A stretch of 9,760 bases of DNA from NCBI GenBank assembly GCA_035524095.1, contig DATKPK010000094.1, forward strand, positions 1 to 9,760, in the 5' to 3' direction. Positions 1 to 6,169 of the stretch are shown here, one piece after another. The notes beneath the pieces are model-generated. The model was given only the letters and a program-made list of their open reading frames with translations, searched no databases and was not told the DNA's origin. The translations under genes were made by a program, and so were the position numbers. The stretch's first letter is position 1, and the number at the start of each line of letters is the position of its first letter. Source of the DNA: DATJUF01 sp035524095 (lineage in GTDB: Bacteria > Desulfobacterota > Binatia > Binatales > Binataceae).

Positions 1-128
1 TATATAGATTCTTTCGTCTCGCCTCTGGCTATAGATGGAAGCCGGAATCGCCACGATTCCTTACTGCGACGCCGTGGCAGCCTGAGACTGTATCACGATG
101 AGGTATAATCCATCCGTGTCTTGATCAT

Positions 129-159
129 TTGTCAGCGTTTACTTGTACTACGCTATAAT
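129..159 (+). promoter_or_regulatory. Candidate sigma-70-type promoter
   Basis: A -35-like TTGTCA (129-134) and a perfect -10 TATAAT (154-159) are separated by 19 bp, slightly longer than the usual 16-18. Initiation would fall near 165-168 and give a leader of about 220 nt before the GTG at 385. A second perfect TATAAT at 104-109 has only a weak -35 (CTGAGA, 82-87, 16-bp spacer) and could be an alternative promoter. These are motif matches only; the spacing makes the call tentative. Confidence 0.4.
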
Positions 160-190
160 TAGACTCACGCGAAAGTGGCTACCTGTTCAC

Positions 191-217
191 CGTACTATCT
201 GACAGACAGTTAGTATG
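191..217. repeat. Imperfect inverted repeat in the 5' leader
   Basis: CGTACTATCTG (191-201) and CAGTTAGTATG (207-217) form 11-nt arms around a 5-nt centre, with one mismatch and one G-T pair. The repeat lies about 25 bp downstream of the transcription start inferred from the 154-159 TATAAT. It could be an operator or a hairpin in the leader transcript. No known regulator motif is recognised. Confidence 0.35.
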
Positions 218-372
218 TTCCGAGGTATTCCGCCACGAGCGCACGTTTATACTACAAATTCTCAATCAATTACGTGCGGCGACGAACAGCTAAAGCCAGC
301 TGGCGCTTTCGCTAAGCATCAAGAGCGCTCGTCATAAGCGACTGGCGAGTGTATTACGGCCGTTCCTTTCTA

Positions 373-379
373 TAAGGAG
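373..379 (+). promoter_or_regulatory. Shine-Dalgarno site that fixes a GTG start
   Basis: TAAGGAG ends 5 nt before the GTG at 385. The first in-frame ATG (residue 14) lies inside the signal-peptide hydrophobic stretch and would remove the basic n-region (RKDWSR). The Shine-Dalgarno match therefore supports the rarer GTG start. Confidence 0.7.
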
Positions 380-384
380 TTCAA

Positions 385-2805
385 GTGAGTGATTTAAATC
401 GGAAAGACTGGTCTCGCGGTTGGATGGTAGTCGCTGCCGTTGCGACCTTTGTCTTCTGTAGCGGTATCAATATGCAAAGCGATGCGGCTACTTGCAGCAG
501 TAATCAAACTCAAGTGACGCTTGTAAACGACAACTCTTTCAGCATCTACCTTGGGGAGCAGGTTAAGCAAGGTTTTCCCATTTTGCGACCGTCGCTGCCG
601 CCGAACGACTGGAAAATAGCGCCAAGTGACTCGATCACGATGTGCGTGCCGCCAGCCTGGACTTCGGGCGTTTTTTGGGCACGCACTGGATGCAATTTCA
701 CTGATCTTTACCAGAGCGACGATCAAACAGAACCTTTTACGGCTTGCAGTATAGATGCTGACTGTAGCTCTTTGGCCACGTCTACTGGATTGAGCTACGA
801 CTGCATTGGCGGTGCCTGCATGGTCGATTGCTCGAGCCAAAGTGATCGAACCAATGACTATTGCAACGGCGAAATCGGTCCGAGTGACAATACACAAGCA
901 ATCTGCTCCAACGGCAATACCGGATCCGCAGCCAAATATGTTTGCACATATCCAACCGGCGTTGTGTGCAAAACTGGTGACTGTGCCGGGCTCTACCAGT
1001 GTCAGGGCAAGTGGGACGGGAATGAGGTAAAATCAAGTCCAAACACTCCCGCCTCTTTGTTCGAAATCACCACAACGGCCAAAAACGGCGAGACGCCACG
1101 CGCCGCGAACTACGATGTATCGAATGTATCGGGATACAACGACCCGATTTACGTCAGTGTCGATTTCACTCCGTCTTCGAAGTACAACAATAGCACCTGT
1201 ACACCAGTGGGCTGCGAAAGCGATCTCAACGCCACTTGCCCGACATTACTCCAGATTATCGAGCCCCCCACATCTACGACGTCATCCATTCCTTGTGGGG
1301 CGGGCGAATATTGTGAGGCTGGCGCATGCATCGCATGTCCGGCGGACGGCGGTTCATCATGTGTCGGTGGCTTCACTTGTGACATTGGCTGTGAGGGTCC
1401 CGGTTCGGTGTGCGGGAATAGCTATCCGTCGCCGGTGGCTGCTCCGGGCGCCAACGACCTCGACTGTGCCGATACGATCCCCGCTCCTACGGCATCTCCA
1501 ATCTGGACCCCAGACAATTCCGAATACATTGATATGTACTTGAGTGAAAATCACAGCGGGAGTGAGACTGCAAGTGATGTTGGTACTGCGATGTTCTCAG
1601 GAAACCAAGGCACACCCACTTGCTGGGGTGATATCGATTGCGCGCCCGGCGAAGAGTGTTTGCTCAACGGCACAAGCGGAATTGATGGCTTGCCGAACGA
1701 CGTTGGAATTTGCGCGATAATCCCCAGCCCGACTTCGAGTCCGACCCCGCTGCCGATCAGCATACAGGTAGCGGATTGCAGCAGCGCGAGTGACGAAACG
1801 AAAGGCTGCGGAGGTTATCCAAACAGCGGGGTATATACTTGTGTCGCGGCTGCTGGCGTAAGCAGTAAGGTCGCGTGCGTGCCCGACTTGGATCCCATAA
1901 CGGTCGGGCTGGGCACGTTTAACGCCAGCAGTACGTTATTTACGGGAATTGCTGCTCCGCTTAATCCCGAATGGAATGCTGCCGCCCTATGGGCTGCCGG
2001 AGATGGCACCAATGCGGGAACGACACCTTATTACGAAACTTTCTCCAACGCCTGTCCCCATCAGTACGCCTGGACTTACGACGACCATACTGGCGGTCTA
2101 GCCTGTAACGGCGCCGGGCAGAATCACCAACAAGTCGCTTTCACCGTCGCGTTCGGCGCGTTGTACACCCCGACGCCGTCAGCAACGCCGACCGTCACTC
2201 CATCCACGACGCCATCGTCAACACCAACGGCGTCTCCAAGTGCATCACCTACTGCTACGCCAACGGCGTCTCCGACTGCTTCCTCAACTCCAACACCAAC
2301 GGCAACCGCAACACCCTCGACGACGCCGACCGCCACTCCATCCGCGACGCCGACGTCGACACCGACAGCAACTTCTAGTGCAACACCGACCTCGACTGCC
2401 ACGGCGACGCCGGGCCCCATATGCTCACCTAGTATTTACCTCAGCACCGACCCGTCGGGAACGCTTGCCTTCGGTGATGTCGCGGCAGGAGATTCGGTTG
2501 AGAAAGTGCTGACGGTCACAAATAACGAACCCAGTGGAGTACTCCAGCTCACTAAGGGAATCCAGGGCAACGCTCAAGGGTTTAGCGTAACTGGCGGAAG
2601 CTGCGTCTCTGATCCCTCCCTAGGCGCTGGCGATACCTGCAACTACAACGTGACCCTTCATGGCAGGCATCGAAGGGAAGGTGCTGTAAGTACCCAGTTG
2701 CTAATTGTTGGAAGATTCGAGCACCATGCGTGCCCGGCCGGCGATACCCAGCGCGTCTCGGTAACTTTGGCGGGCGAGGTGACTCAAGCCATCAATCACT
2801 TCTAA
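385..2805 (+). CDS. Secreted thaumatin-like multidomain protein
   Basis: This 806-residue protein begins with a Sec-type signal peptide: basic n-region, hydrophobic core about 13-27, likely cleavage after SDA at 34. The core is a thaumatin/GH64-like fold, split by insertions. Segment 1 is about 37-105 (FWARTGCNF, 97-105). Segment 2 is about 195-292 (CKTGDCAG, LFEITT, NYDVSNVSGYNDP, DLNATCPTLL). Segment 3 is about 549-590 (YYETFSNACPHQYAW, then YDD). Acidic-cleft positions of plant thaumatin-like proteins appear to be R100, E227, D244 and D566/567, while the position usually Asp is S249. Cys-rich inserts occupy about 106-194 and 296-545. A Thr/Pro/Ser/Ala linker (595-676) leads to a domain at about 680-800 (LAFGDVAAGDSVEKVLTVTNNE) like ASH/choice-of-anchor D. 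Thaumatin-like proteins often bind or cleave beta-glucans; whether this one does is unknown. It is monocistronic and has a GTG start with a good ribosome binding site. Confidence 0.85.
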   Translation: MSDLNRKDWSRGWMVVAAVATFVFCSGINMQSDAATCSSNQTQVTLVNDNSFSIYLGEQVKQGFPILRPSLPPNDWKIAPSDSITMCVPPAWTSGVFWARTGCNFTDLYQSDDQTEPFTACSIDADCSSLATSTGLSYDCIGGACMVDCSSQSDRTNDYCNGEIGPSDNTQAICSNGNTGSAAKYVCTYPTGVVCKTGDCAGLYQCQGKWDGNEVKSSPNTPASLFEITTTAKNGETPRAANYDVSNVSGYNDPIYVSVDFTPSSKYNNSTCTPVGCESDLNATCPTLLQIIEPPTSTTSSIPCGAGEYCEAGACIACPADGGSSCVGGFTCDIGCEGPGSVCGNSYPSPVAAPGANDLDCADTIPAPTASPIWTPDNSEYIDMYLSENHSGSETASDVGTAMFSGNQGTPTCWGDIDCAPGEECLLNGTSGIDGLPNDVGICAIIPSPTSSPTPLPISIQVADCSSASDETKGCGGYPNSGVYTCVAAAGVSSKVACVPDLDPITVGLGTFNASSTLFTGIAAPLNPEWNAAALWAAGDGTNAGTTPYYETFSNACPHQYAWTYDDHTGGLACNGAGQNHQQVAFTVAFGALYTPTPSATPTVTPSTTPSSTPTASPSASPTATPTASPTASSTPTPTATATPSTTPTATPSATPTSTPTATSSATPTSTATATPGPICSPSIYLSTDPSGTLAFGDVAAGDSVEKVLTVTNNEPSGVLQLTKGIQGNAQGFSVTGGSCVSDPSLGAGDTCNYNVTLHGRHRREGAVSTQLLIVGRFEHHACPAGDTQRVSVTLAGEVTQAINHF
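745..954 (+). repeat. Cys-rich insertion module A in the thaumatin-like protein
   Basis: These bases encode residues 121-190, the first insertion, between GCNF and CKTGDC of the thaumatin core. It starts CSIDADC and runs through C140, C145 and C149, then SSQSDRT, C160, C174 and YVC (187); the next cysteine is C195. The order resembles that of the second insertion (1621-1878): CxxDxDC, then Cys, then G-x-C, then DCSSxSDxT, Cys, and YxC. CxxDxDC openings occur in small disulfide-rich secreted repeats. The match to module B is by eye at protein level only. Confidence 0.5.
1621..1878 (+). repeat. Cys-rich insertion module B in the thaumatin-like protein
   Basis: These bases encode residues 413-498, inside the second and larger insertion (296-545). 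It opens CWGDIDC and continues through C425, GIC (443), a short Pro/Ser/Thr stretch (446-457), then ADCSSASDET (463-472), C475, YTC (486) and C498. Eight cysteines pair in order with those of module A, and both modules share the DCSSxSDxT signature. An additional Cys-dense stretch (304-343: C304, C310, C315, C318, C326, C332, C336, C343) lies just upstream and may be a third, more divergent unit. Confidence 0.5.
2167..2412 (+). repeat. Degenerate Thr/Pro/Ser/Ala codon repeat (linker)
   Basis: The stretch is made of reiterated ACN/CCN/TCN/GCN codons and encodes TPTPSATP-like units, residues 595-676, with short near-identical blocks such as ACGGCGTCTCC occurring more than once. It encodes a flexible, probably glycosylatable linker between the thaumatin-like part and the C-terminal domain. 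The low-complexity codon pattern also keeps the opposite strand open (2124-2420), which would read Gly/Val/Ala-rich and is not a gene. Confidence 0.85.
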
Positions 2806-2812
2806 TGAAGAC

Positions 2813-2849
2813 GCATGGATACCGCGGCTAGCCGCCGCGGTATCCGTGC
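2813..2849. terminator. Strong hairpin between convergent genes, probable terminator
   Basis: GGATACCGCGGC (2817-2828) and GCCGCGGTATCC (2834-2845) are perfect complements around the 5-nt loop TAGCC. The stem extends outward to 16 bp through a G-T pair and three further pairs (2813-2816 with 2846-2849). It begins 8 nt after the TAA of the thaumatin-like gene and faces the 3' end of the convergent gene at 2950. Neither side has a clear T-run, so intrinsic termination is likely rather than certain. It could serve both strands. Confidence 0.6.
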
Positions 2850-2949
2850 CGAACGTGTCAGGATTTTGCAGTACGGTACTGAATAGACCGTCGCAACTCC
2901 GCGGAGGCATTCAAATAGCAGTTAGTTCAAAATCACGCGCACGATTGAT

Positions 2950-3630
2950 TTATGCGCTTTCGATTACATCCGCAAAGCCGCGCATCGCCGCCGCAACGAA
3001 TGCCCGCACGCGCGCCGGATCCTTATGGCCCCGCTTGCCGAGAACATCCGTATGGGTAAACGAATCGACGCCCCACGGCCGCACCAGGCGAATCGCCTCA
3101 CCGACGTTCTCCGCCGTCAGTCCGCCCGCCAGAATCACCGGGACTCGCGACCGCTCGACCACCGTCCGGCACTCCGCCCAGTCATGCGTCTCGCCGGCCT
3201 CTCCGGTGAACGGTAAGCCCTTCGCCCCCGCTTCGAGCATCAGGTAATCGACGGCGCCCTGATGGGTCTCCGCTTCGGCCACCGTTTCACCTGCGCGCAC
3301 TGCCACTGCCCGCAGCAACCGGATGGGTGCAATTCGCTCGCGAATCCATACGCAATCTTCCGGTTCGATTTCGCGCGCCGCGACATGCACGATATCCGGC
3401 TTCACTGCCTCGGCCATCGCACAAATCTCCTCGCGATCGTCCGCCAACGACAGAACGGCTCCCCACGAGCGAGGGCGAATTGCGGCCAAAATTTCGCAGG
3501 CCTGTTCTGCGGTTATTCCCTCCGGCACGATTCCCGGCTCGGCCACCACTACGCCAATCAGTCCGGCTCCGGCCTCCGCGGTTGCGATCGCCTCGGCCAC
3601 CGACGTCATGCTGTAGATTTGAACGATCAT
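2950..3630 (-). CDS. TrpF-like (phosphoribosylanthranilate isomerase-like) TIM-barrel protein
   Basis: This 226-residue protein has the length and landmarks of TrpF, the beta/alpha barrel that isomerises phosphoribosylanthranilate in tryptophan synthesis. It has a first strand VQIYSMT, a VDYLMLEAGA strand (127-136), GETHDW (146-151, matching GTGKTFDW), ILAGGLTAENVGEAI (166-180) and PWGVD (185-189), then KDPARVRAFV. Both catalytic positions differ: the Cys of the usual KICG motif is Tyr6, and the Asp of the LLLDAG strand is Glu133. The segment after PWGVD reads SFTHTDVLGKRGHKD rather than the usual VSSGVE form. No other trp gene is near. The ATG is preceded by GGAGGGG (revcomp of 3633-3639). 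Fold: confident. TrpF activity: doubtful. It is more likely a paralogue with another substrate. Confidence 0.75.
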   Translation of the reverse strand: MIVQIYSMTSVAEAIATAEAGAGLIGVVVAEPGIVPEGITAEQACEILAAIRPRSWGAVLSLADDREEICAMAEAVKPDIVHVAAREIEPEDCVWIRERIAPIRLLRAVAVRAGETVAEAETHQGAVDYLMLEAGAKGLPFTGEAGETHDWAECRTVVERSRVPVILAGGLTAENVGEAIRLVRPWGVDSFTHTDVLGKRGHKDPARVRAFVAAAMRGFADVIESA

Positions 3631-3775
3631 CGCCCCTCCATATCTGGCCTCATCAAGAGTCGGCCAATCGCATTAGTCTCGACGTTTCGCCGCCCGCAGG
3701 TATTCGTACCGTTATAGCGCTTCCGCCGGTGCGTGCTACATTCCCGCACCGATATTCCCCGCTGGAGAATGCCCT

Positions 3776-4861
3776 ATGCGCGTTGTCGCGATGCGAAATA
3801 AAAAGCTCTCACTCGCCGAAATCCCGGTCCCTCAACCCGGCCCCGGCGAAGTTTTGGTCAAAACCCTTGCCTGCGGCATCTGCGGTTCCGACCTTCATGC
3901 GTTGAAGCACGCTGATCGCTTCGTCGAGACCGCGCGCCGCTCAGGCGGCCCCTTCCTGATGGACCTGACACGCGACATCGTGATGGGTCATGAGTTCTGC
4001 GCCGAGGTCGTCGATTACGGGCCGCAGACCGACCGCCGTCTCAAGGCCGGGACGCGGATCTGTGCGATGCCCCTGCTGCTGCGCCCGACGGGCGTCGAGA
4101 CCGTCGGTTATTCCAACGAGAATCCAGGCGGTTACGGCGAATACATGCGGCTCACGGAAAAGCTCCTCCTGGAAGTCCCGAACGGGCTTCCCACCGACAA
4201 AGCCGCTCTCACTGAGCCACTCGCGGTCGGCTACCACGCAGTCCAAAAGGCCCACCTCGGCAAGGACGATGTTCCCCTGGTCATCGGATGCGGGCCGGTC
4301 GGGCTCGCCGTCATCACCGCCCTCAAGCTGAGCGGCGTTCATCCGATTGTCGTGGCGGATTTTTCACCGCGCCGCCGACAGCTGGCTGAAGCGGTTGGCG
4401 CCGACGTCGCCATCGATCCCAAAGAGAAGTCCGCCTTCGACAGTTGGAAGCAGATGGCCGCCTATTCTGATCCGGCCAAGGCTCCGAAACTGCCGCCGTG
4501 GCTGCCCGGACCAGCACTTCGTCCGGCGGTTATCTTCGAATGCGTCGGCGTGCCCGGCGTGATCGATTCAATCATGGCCGCAGCGCCTGGCAACGCTCGC
4601 ATCGTCGTGGTCGGCGTCTGTATGGAACAGGATCACTTCGAACCGTCATTCGGCATCAACAAGGAGCTGAATATTCAGTTCGTGCTCGCCTATACGGGCG
4701 AGGAATTCGCTGCGACTCTGCATAATCTCGCTGAGGGGCGCATCGATGGGAGTCCGTTGATTACCGGTAAAATCGGTCTCGATGGCGTCGCGCAGGCCTT
4801 CAATGATCTCGCCTCCCCAGAAACCCACGCGAAGATCATTGTGGATCCGCAGAGGGCCTAA
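3776..4861 (+). CDS. Zinc-dependent medium-chain alcohol/polyol dehydrogenase
   Basis: This 361-residue protein is a complete member of the MDR (GroES-like plus Rossmann) superfamily, which oxidises alcohols or polyols with NAD(P). The N-terminal catalytic domain has LACGICGSDLHA (C33, C36, D39) and GHEF (H72, E73). With E147 in TEPLAVGYHAV these give a sorbitol-dehydrogenase-like catalytic zinc set (C33, H72, E73, E147). The four-Cys structural-zinc lobe is absent and is replaced by a loop at about 98-120 (MPLLLRPTGVETVGYSNEN). The Rossmann motif is GCGPVG (171-176), and D195 at the end of the next strand favours NAD over NADP. GGAG at 3764-3767 lies 8 nt before the ATG. It is divergent from the TrpF-like gene, with 145 bp between them. 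The physiological substrate cannot be read from the sequence. Confidence 0.9.
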   Translation: MRVVAMRNKKLSLAEIPVPQPGPGEVLVKTLACGICGSDLHALKHADRFVETARRSGGPFLMDLTRDIVMGHEFCAEVVDYGPQTDRRLKAGTRICAMPLLLRPTGVETVGYSNENPGGYGEYMRLTEKLLLEVPNGLPTDKAALTEPLAVGYHAVQKAHLGKDDVPLVIGCGPVGLAVITALKLSGVHPIVVADFSPRRRQLAEAVGADVAIDPKEKSAFDSWKQMAAYSDPAKAPKLPPWLPGPALRPAVIFECVGVPGVIDSIMAAAPGNARIVVVGVCMEQDHFEPSFGINKELNIQFVLAYTGEEFAATLHNLAEGRIDGSPLITGKIGLDGVAQAFNDLASPETHAKIIVDPQRA

Positions 4862-5034
4862 GAGTCTCGTGCCACGAGAGGAGCGAGATGTGGCGTGTGG
4901 TCGCATCTTCACTCCCTGCACCCTCTGCAGTTTCAAGGATGAAATGCCTTAATTCCTGTGCGCTGTATATCGAATCTGTAGATTAGCGTTTTGAGATTTG
5001 GCCGGTATCGAGTGTTTTCATAAAACGATAAAGC

Positions 5035-5068
5035 TGCAAGGGATGTTTCACGTGAAACATCCCTTGCA
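5035..5068. promoter_or_regulatory. parS: parS centromere site within a perfect 34-bp palindrome
   Basis: The core TGTTTCACGTGAAACA (5044-5059) is the canonical bacterial parS sequence, bound by ParB for chromosome or plasmid segregation. Nine further bases on each side (TGCAAGGGA and its complement) extend the perfect symmetry to 34 bp, centred between 5051 and 5052. It lies in the 264-bp gap between convergent genes ending at 4861 and 5126, away from promoters. ParB normally nucleates on the 16-bp core; the flanking symmetry is not a standard part of parS. No T-run follows, so a terminator reading is weaker. Confidence 0.88.
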
Positions 5069-5125
5069 AAACACCGTTCGCGTCTCACTTTTCGACCCGA
5101 CCGACCTGACATTCCTCGCGGATGT

Positions 5126-5995
5126 CTAACTCGCCTGCGCTTTCACGAACGCACTGATTCTCGCGGTCGCCTCCGCGGCCGCCGCCGAATCGGGCTTGCG
5201 AATAATGAAGCCCTCAGCCGCGCCCTCGTATAGTGCTAACTCCAGATGGCCCCCCGCCTGATGATAGTTCGCGACGAAACGGTCGAGGTCTTTGCGCGGA
5301 TGAACAATATCGTCCGTCCCCTGCACGTAAAGCACCGGCGGCAACTGCACGGACTCATGCCGCACCAGTGCAAGCGCAGGATTCCCTTCCTCCATCGCTG
5401 CCTCGTTCGGCCAGTATTTGTCATGGAGCGGCAGCACCAGATCGACAAACTTGGGAGGTTCCTTGCTCTTTGCTTTCAAATCTTTCGCGTACCGGTAGCG
5501 CCCGAGGGGATCGATCACCGGCCAGAGCGGGATTGCGAAGCGCACGCTGCCGTCGGCGACGCCTTCGATCGGAAGGGGAATCGCTGAGTAGCGATCGTCA
5601 TGCGGCCGCATCGCCAATAGCATCGCCTGATGACCGCCGCTGGAACTCCCCATGATTCCAACTCGAGTCGGCTCGCTGCCGTATTCCTGCGCATGCGTTT
5701 TGAACCAGCGGATGCCGTAGTTGATATCCGCCAACGATGCCGGATAGCCGGCTTCCGGCGGCATGCGGAAATCCAACGCCGCGACTACGATTCCCGTGCG
5801 CGCGAGGGCCTCGTTCAAAGACGCATCAAAGAGCCGGTCGCCTAGGCACCACGCGCCACCGTGCACTTCAACAACCGCCGGGAACGGTCCCGTGCCGAGC
5901 GGCTTGTAGATTCGCGCAAGCAGCCCGCGCCCGTCATGGTTCAAATACTCGACGTCGTGAACATCAACTTCGTAAGTCTTATTTTCTGCTGCCAT
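5126..5995 (-). CDS. Alpha/beta hydrolase with altered catalytic triad
   Basis: This 289-residue protein resembles the BD-FAE/HSL-like carboxylesterase branch of alpha/beta hydrolases, usually cytoplasmic esterases or acyl hydrolases. It has the oxyanion HGG (45-47, VEVHGGAW), a nucleophile elbow GSSSGG (116-121, Ser118 as nucleophile) and an acid GTDD (D228 or D229). Where the catalytic His is expected, in the usual G-x-x-H-G-F context, the protein reads GAAEGF with Glu261 (GAG codon), so the triad looks incomplete. It has no signal peptide. GAGG (revcomp of 6004-6007) lies 8 nt upstream of the ATG. It is convergent with the dehydrogenase and divergent from the permease gene. A subfamily with Glu at this position, a non-hydrolytic role, or a His supplied from elsewhere are all possible. 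The fold call is firm; substrate unknown. Confidence 0.85.
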   Translation of the reverse strand: MAAENKTYEVDVHDVEYLNHDGRGLLARIYKPLGTGPFPAVVEVHGGAWCLGDRLFDASLNEALARTGIVVAALDFRMPPEAGYPASLADINYGIRWFKTHAQEYGSEPTRVGIMGSSSGGHQAMLLAMRPHDDRYSAIPLPIEGVADGSVRFAIPLWPVIDPLGRYRYAKDLKAKSKEPPKFVDLVLPLHDKYWPNEAAMEEGNPALALVRHESVQLPPVLYVQGTDDIVHPRKDLDRFVANYHQAGGHLELALYEGAAEGFIIRKPDSAAAAEATARISAFVKAQAS

Positions 5996-6169
5996 GATTT
6001 TCGCCTCGCCACCATCTAATTTGTTGCTCTAACGCGCCGTGATGCCCAACCGATTGTTTCGACGCTGCGCCCTTCGTCATCCGTCGTCAAGAGCGCGCAC
6101 TGCCGATTAAGCGAATCTCAGCGTCAGCGTTTGCGTGAATTCATCAGGACTGCATTACTTTCTGCAAAC

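Larger units (their letters stand above)
1..384. other. Gene-free AT-richer leader upstream of the thaumatin-like gene
   Basis: I see no convincing coding region on either strand here: the frames are broken by stops and none shows a recognisable protein. The stretch is visibly richer in A+T than the genes to its right. It holds two perfect TATAAT hexamers (104-109 and 154-159), an imperfect inverted repeat (191-217), a 10-bp palindrome GCCAGCTGGC (295-304) and, at its right end, a good ribosome binding site for the gene starting at 385. It reads best as a long promoter and 5' leader region. Confidence 0.6.

Noticed and set aside
394..897. Minus-strand 167-codon open frame opposite the thaumatin-like gene
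   Set aside because: No recognisable domain. The plus-strand frame has a signal peptide, the thaumatin motifs and a good ribosome binding site.
2124..2420. Minus-strand 98-codon open frame rich in Gly, Val and Ala
   Set aside because: It is the mirror of the Thr/Pro codon repeat in the thaumatin-like gene; the periodic codons avoid stops on both strands. It has no independent family signature.
2950..3630. Naming the gene trpF and inferring a tryptophan operon
   Set aside because: Both catalytic positions are substituted and no other trp gene is nearby, so the symbol would overstate the evidence.
3327..3905. Plus-strand 192-codon Arg/Pro-rich frame spanning the TrpF-like gene and the start of the dehydrogenase
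   Set aside because: The composition is typical of antisense GC-rich shadow frames, and it overlaps two well-supported genes.
4865..4930. Small hairpins after the dehydrogenase (TCTCGTG/CACGAGA at 4865-4879; CTGCA/TGCAG at 4916-4930) as terminators
   Set aside because: Stems are about 5 bp once a loop is allowed, with no real T-run; too weak to call.
5035..5068. Reading the palindrome as a bidirectional rho-independent terminator
   Set aside because: It has no intrinsic loop and no following T-run, while its centre is an exact parS core. A secondary termination effect cannot be excluded.
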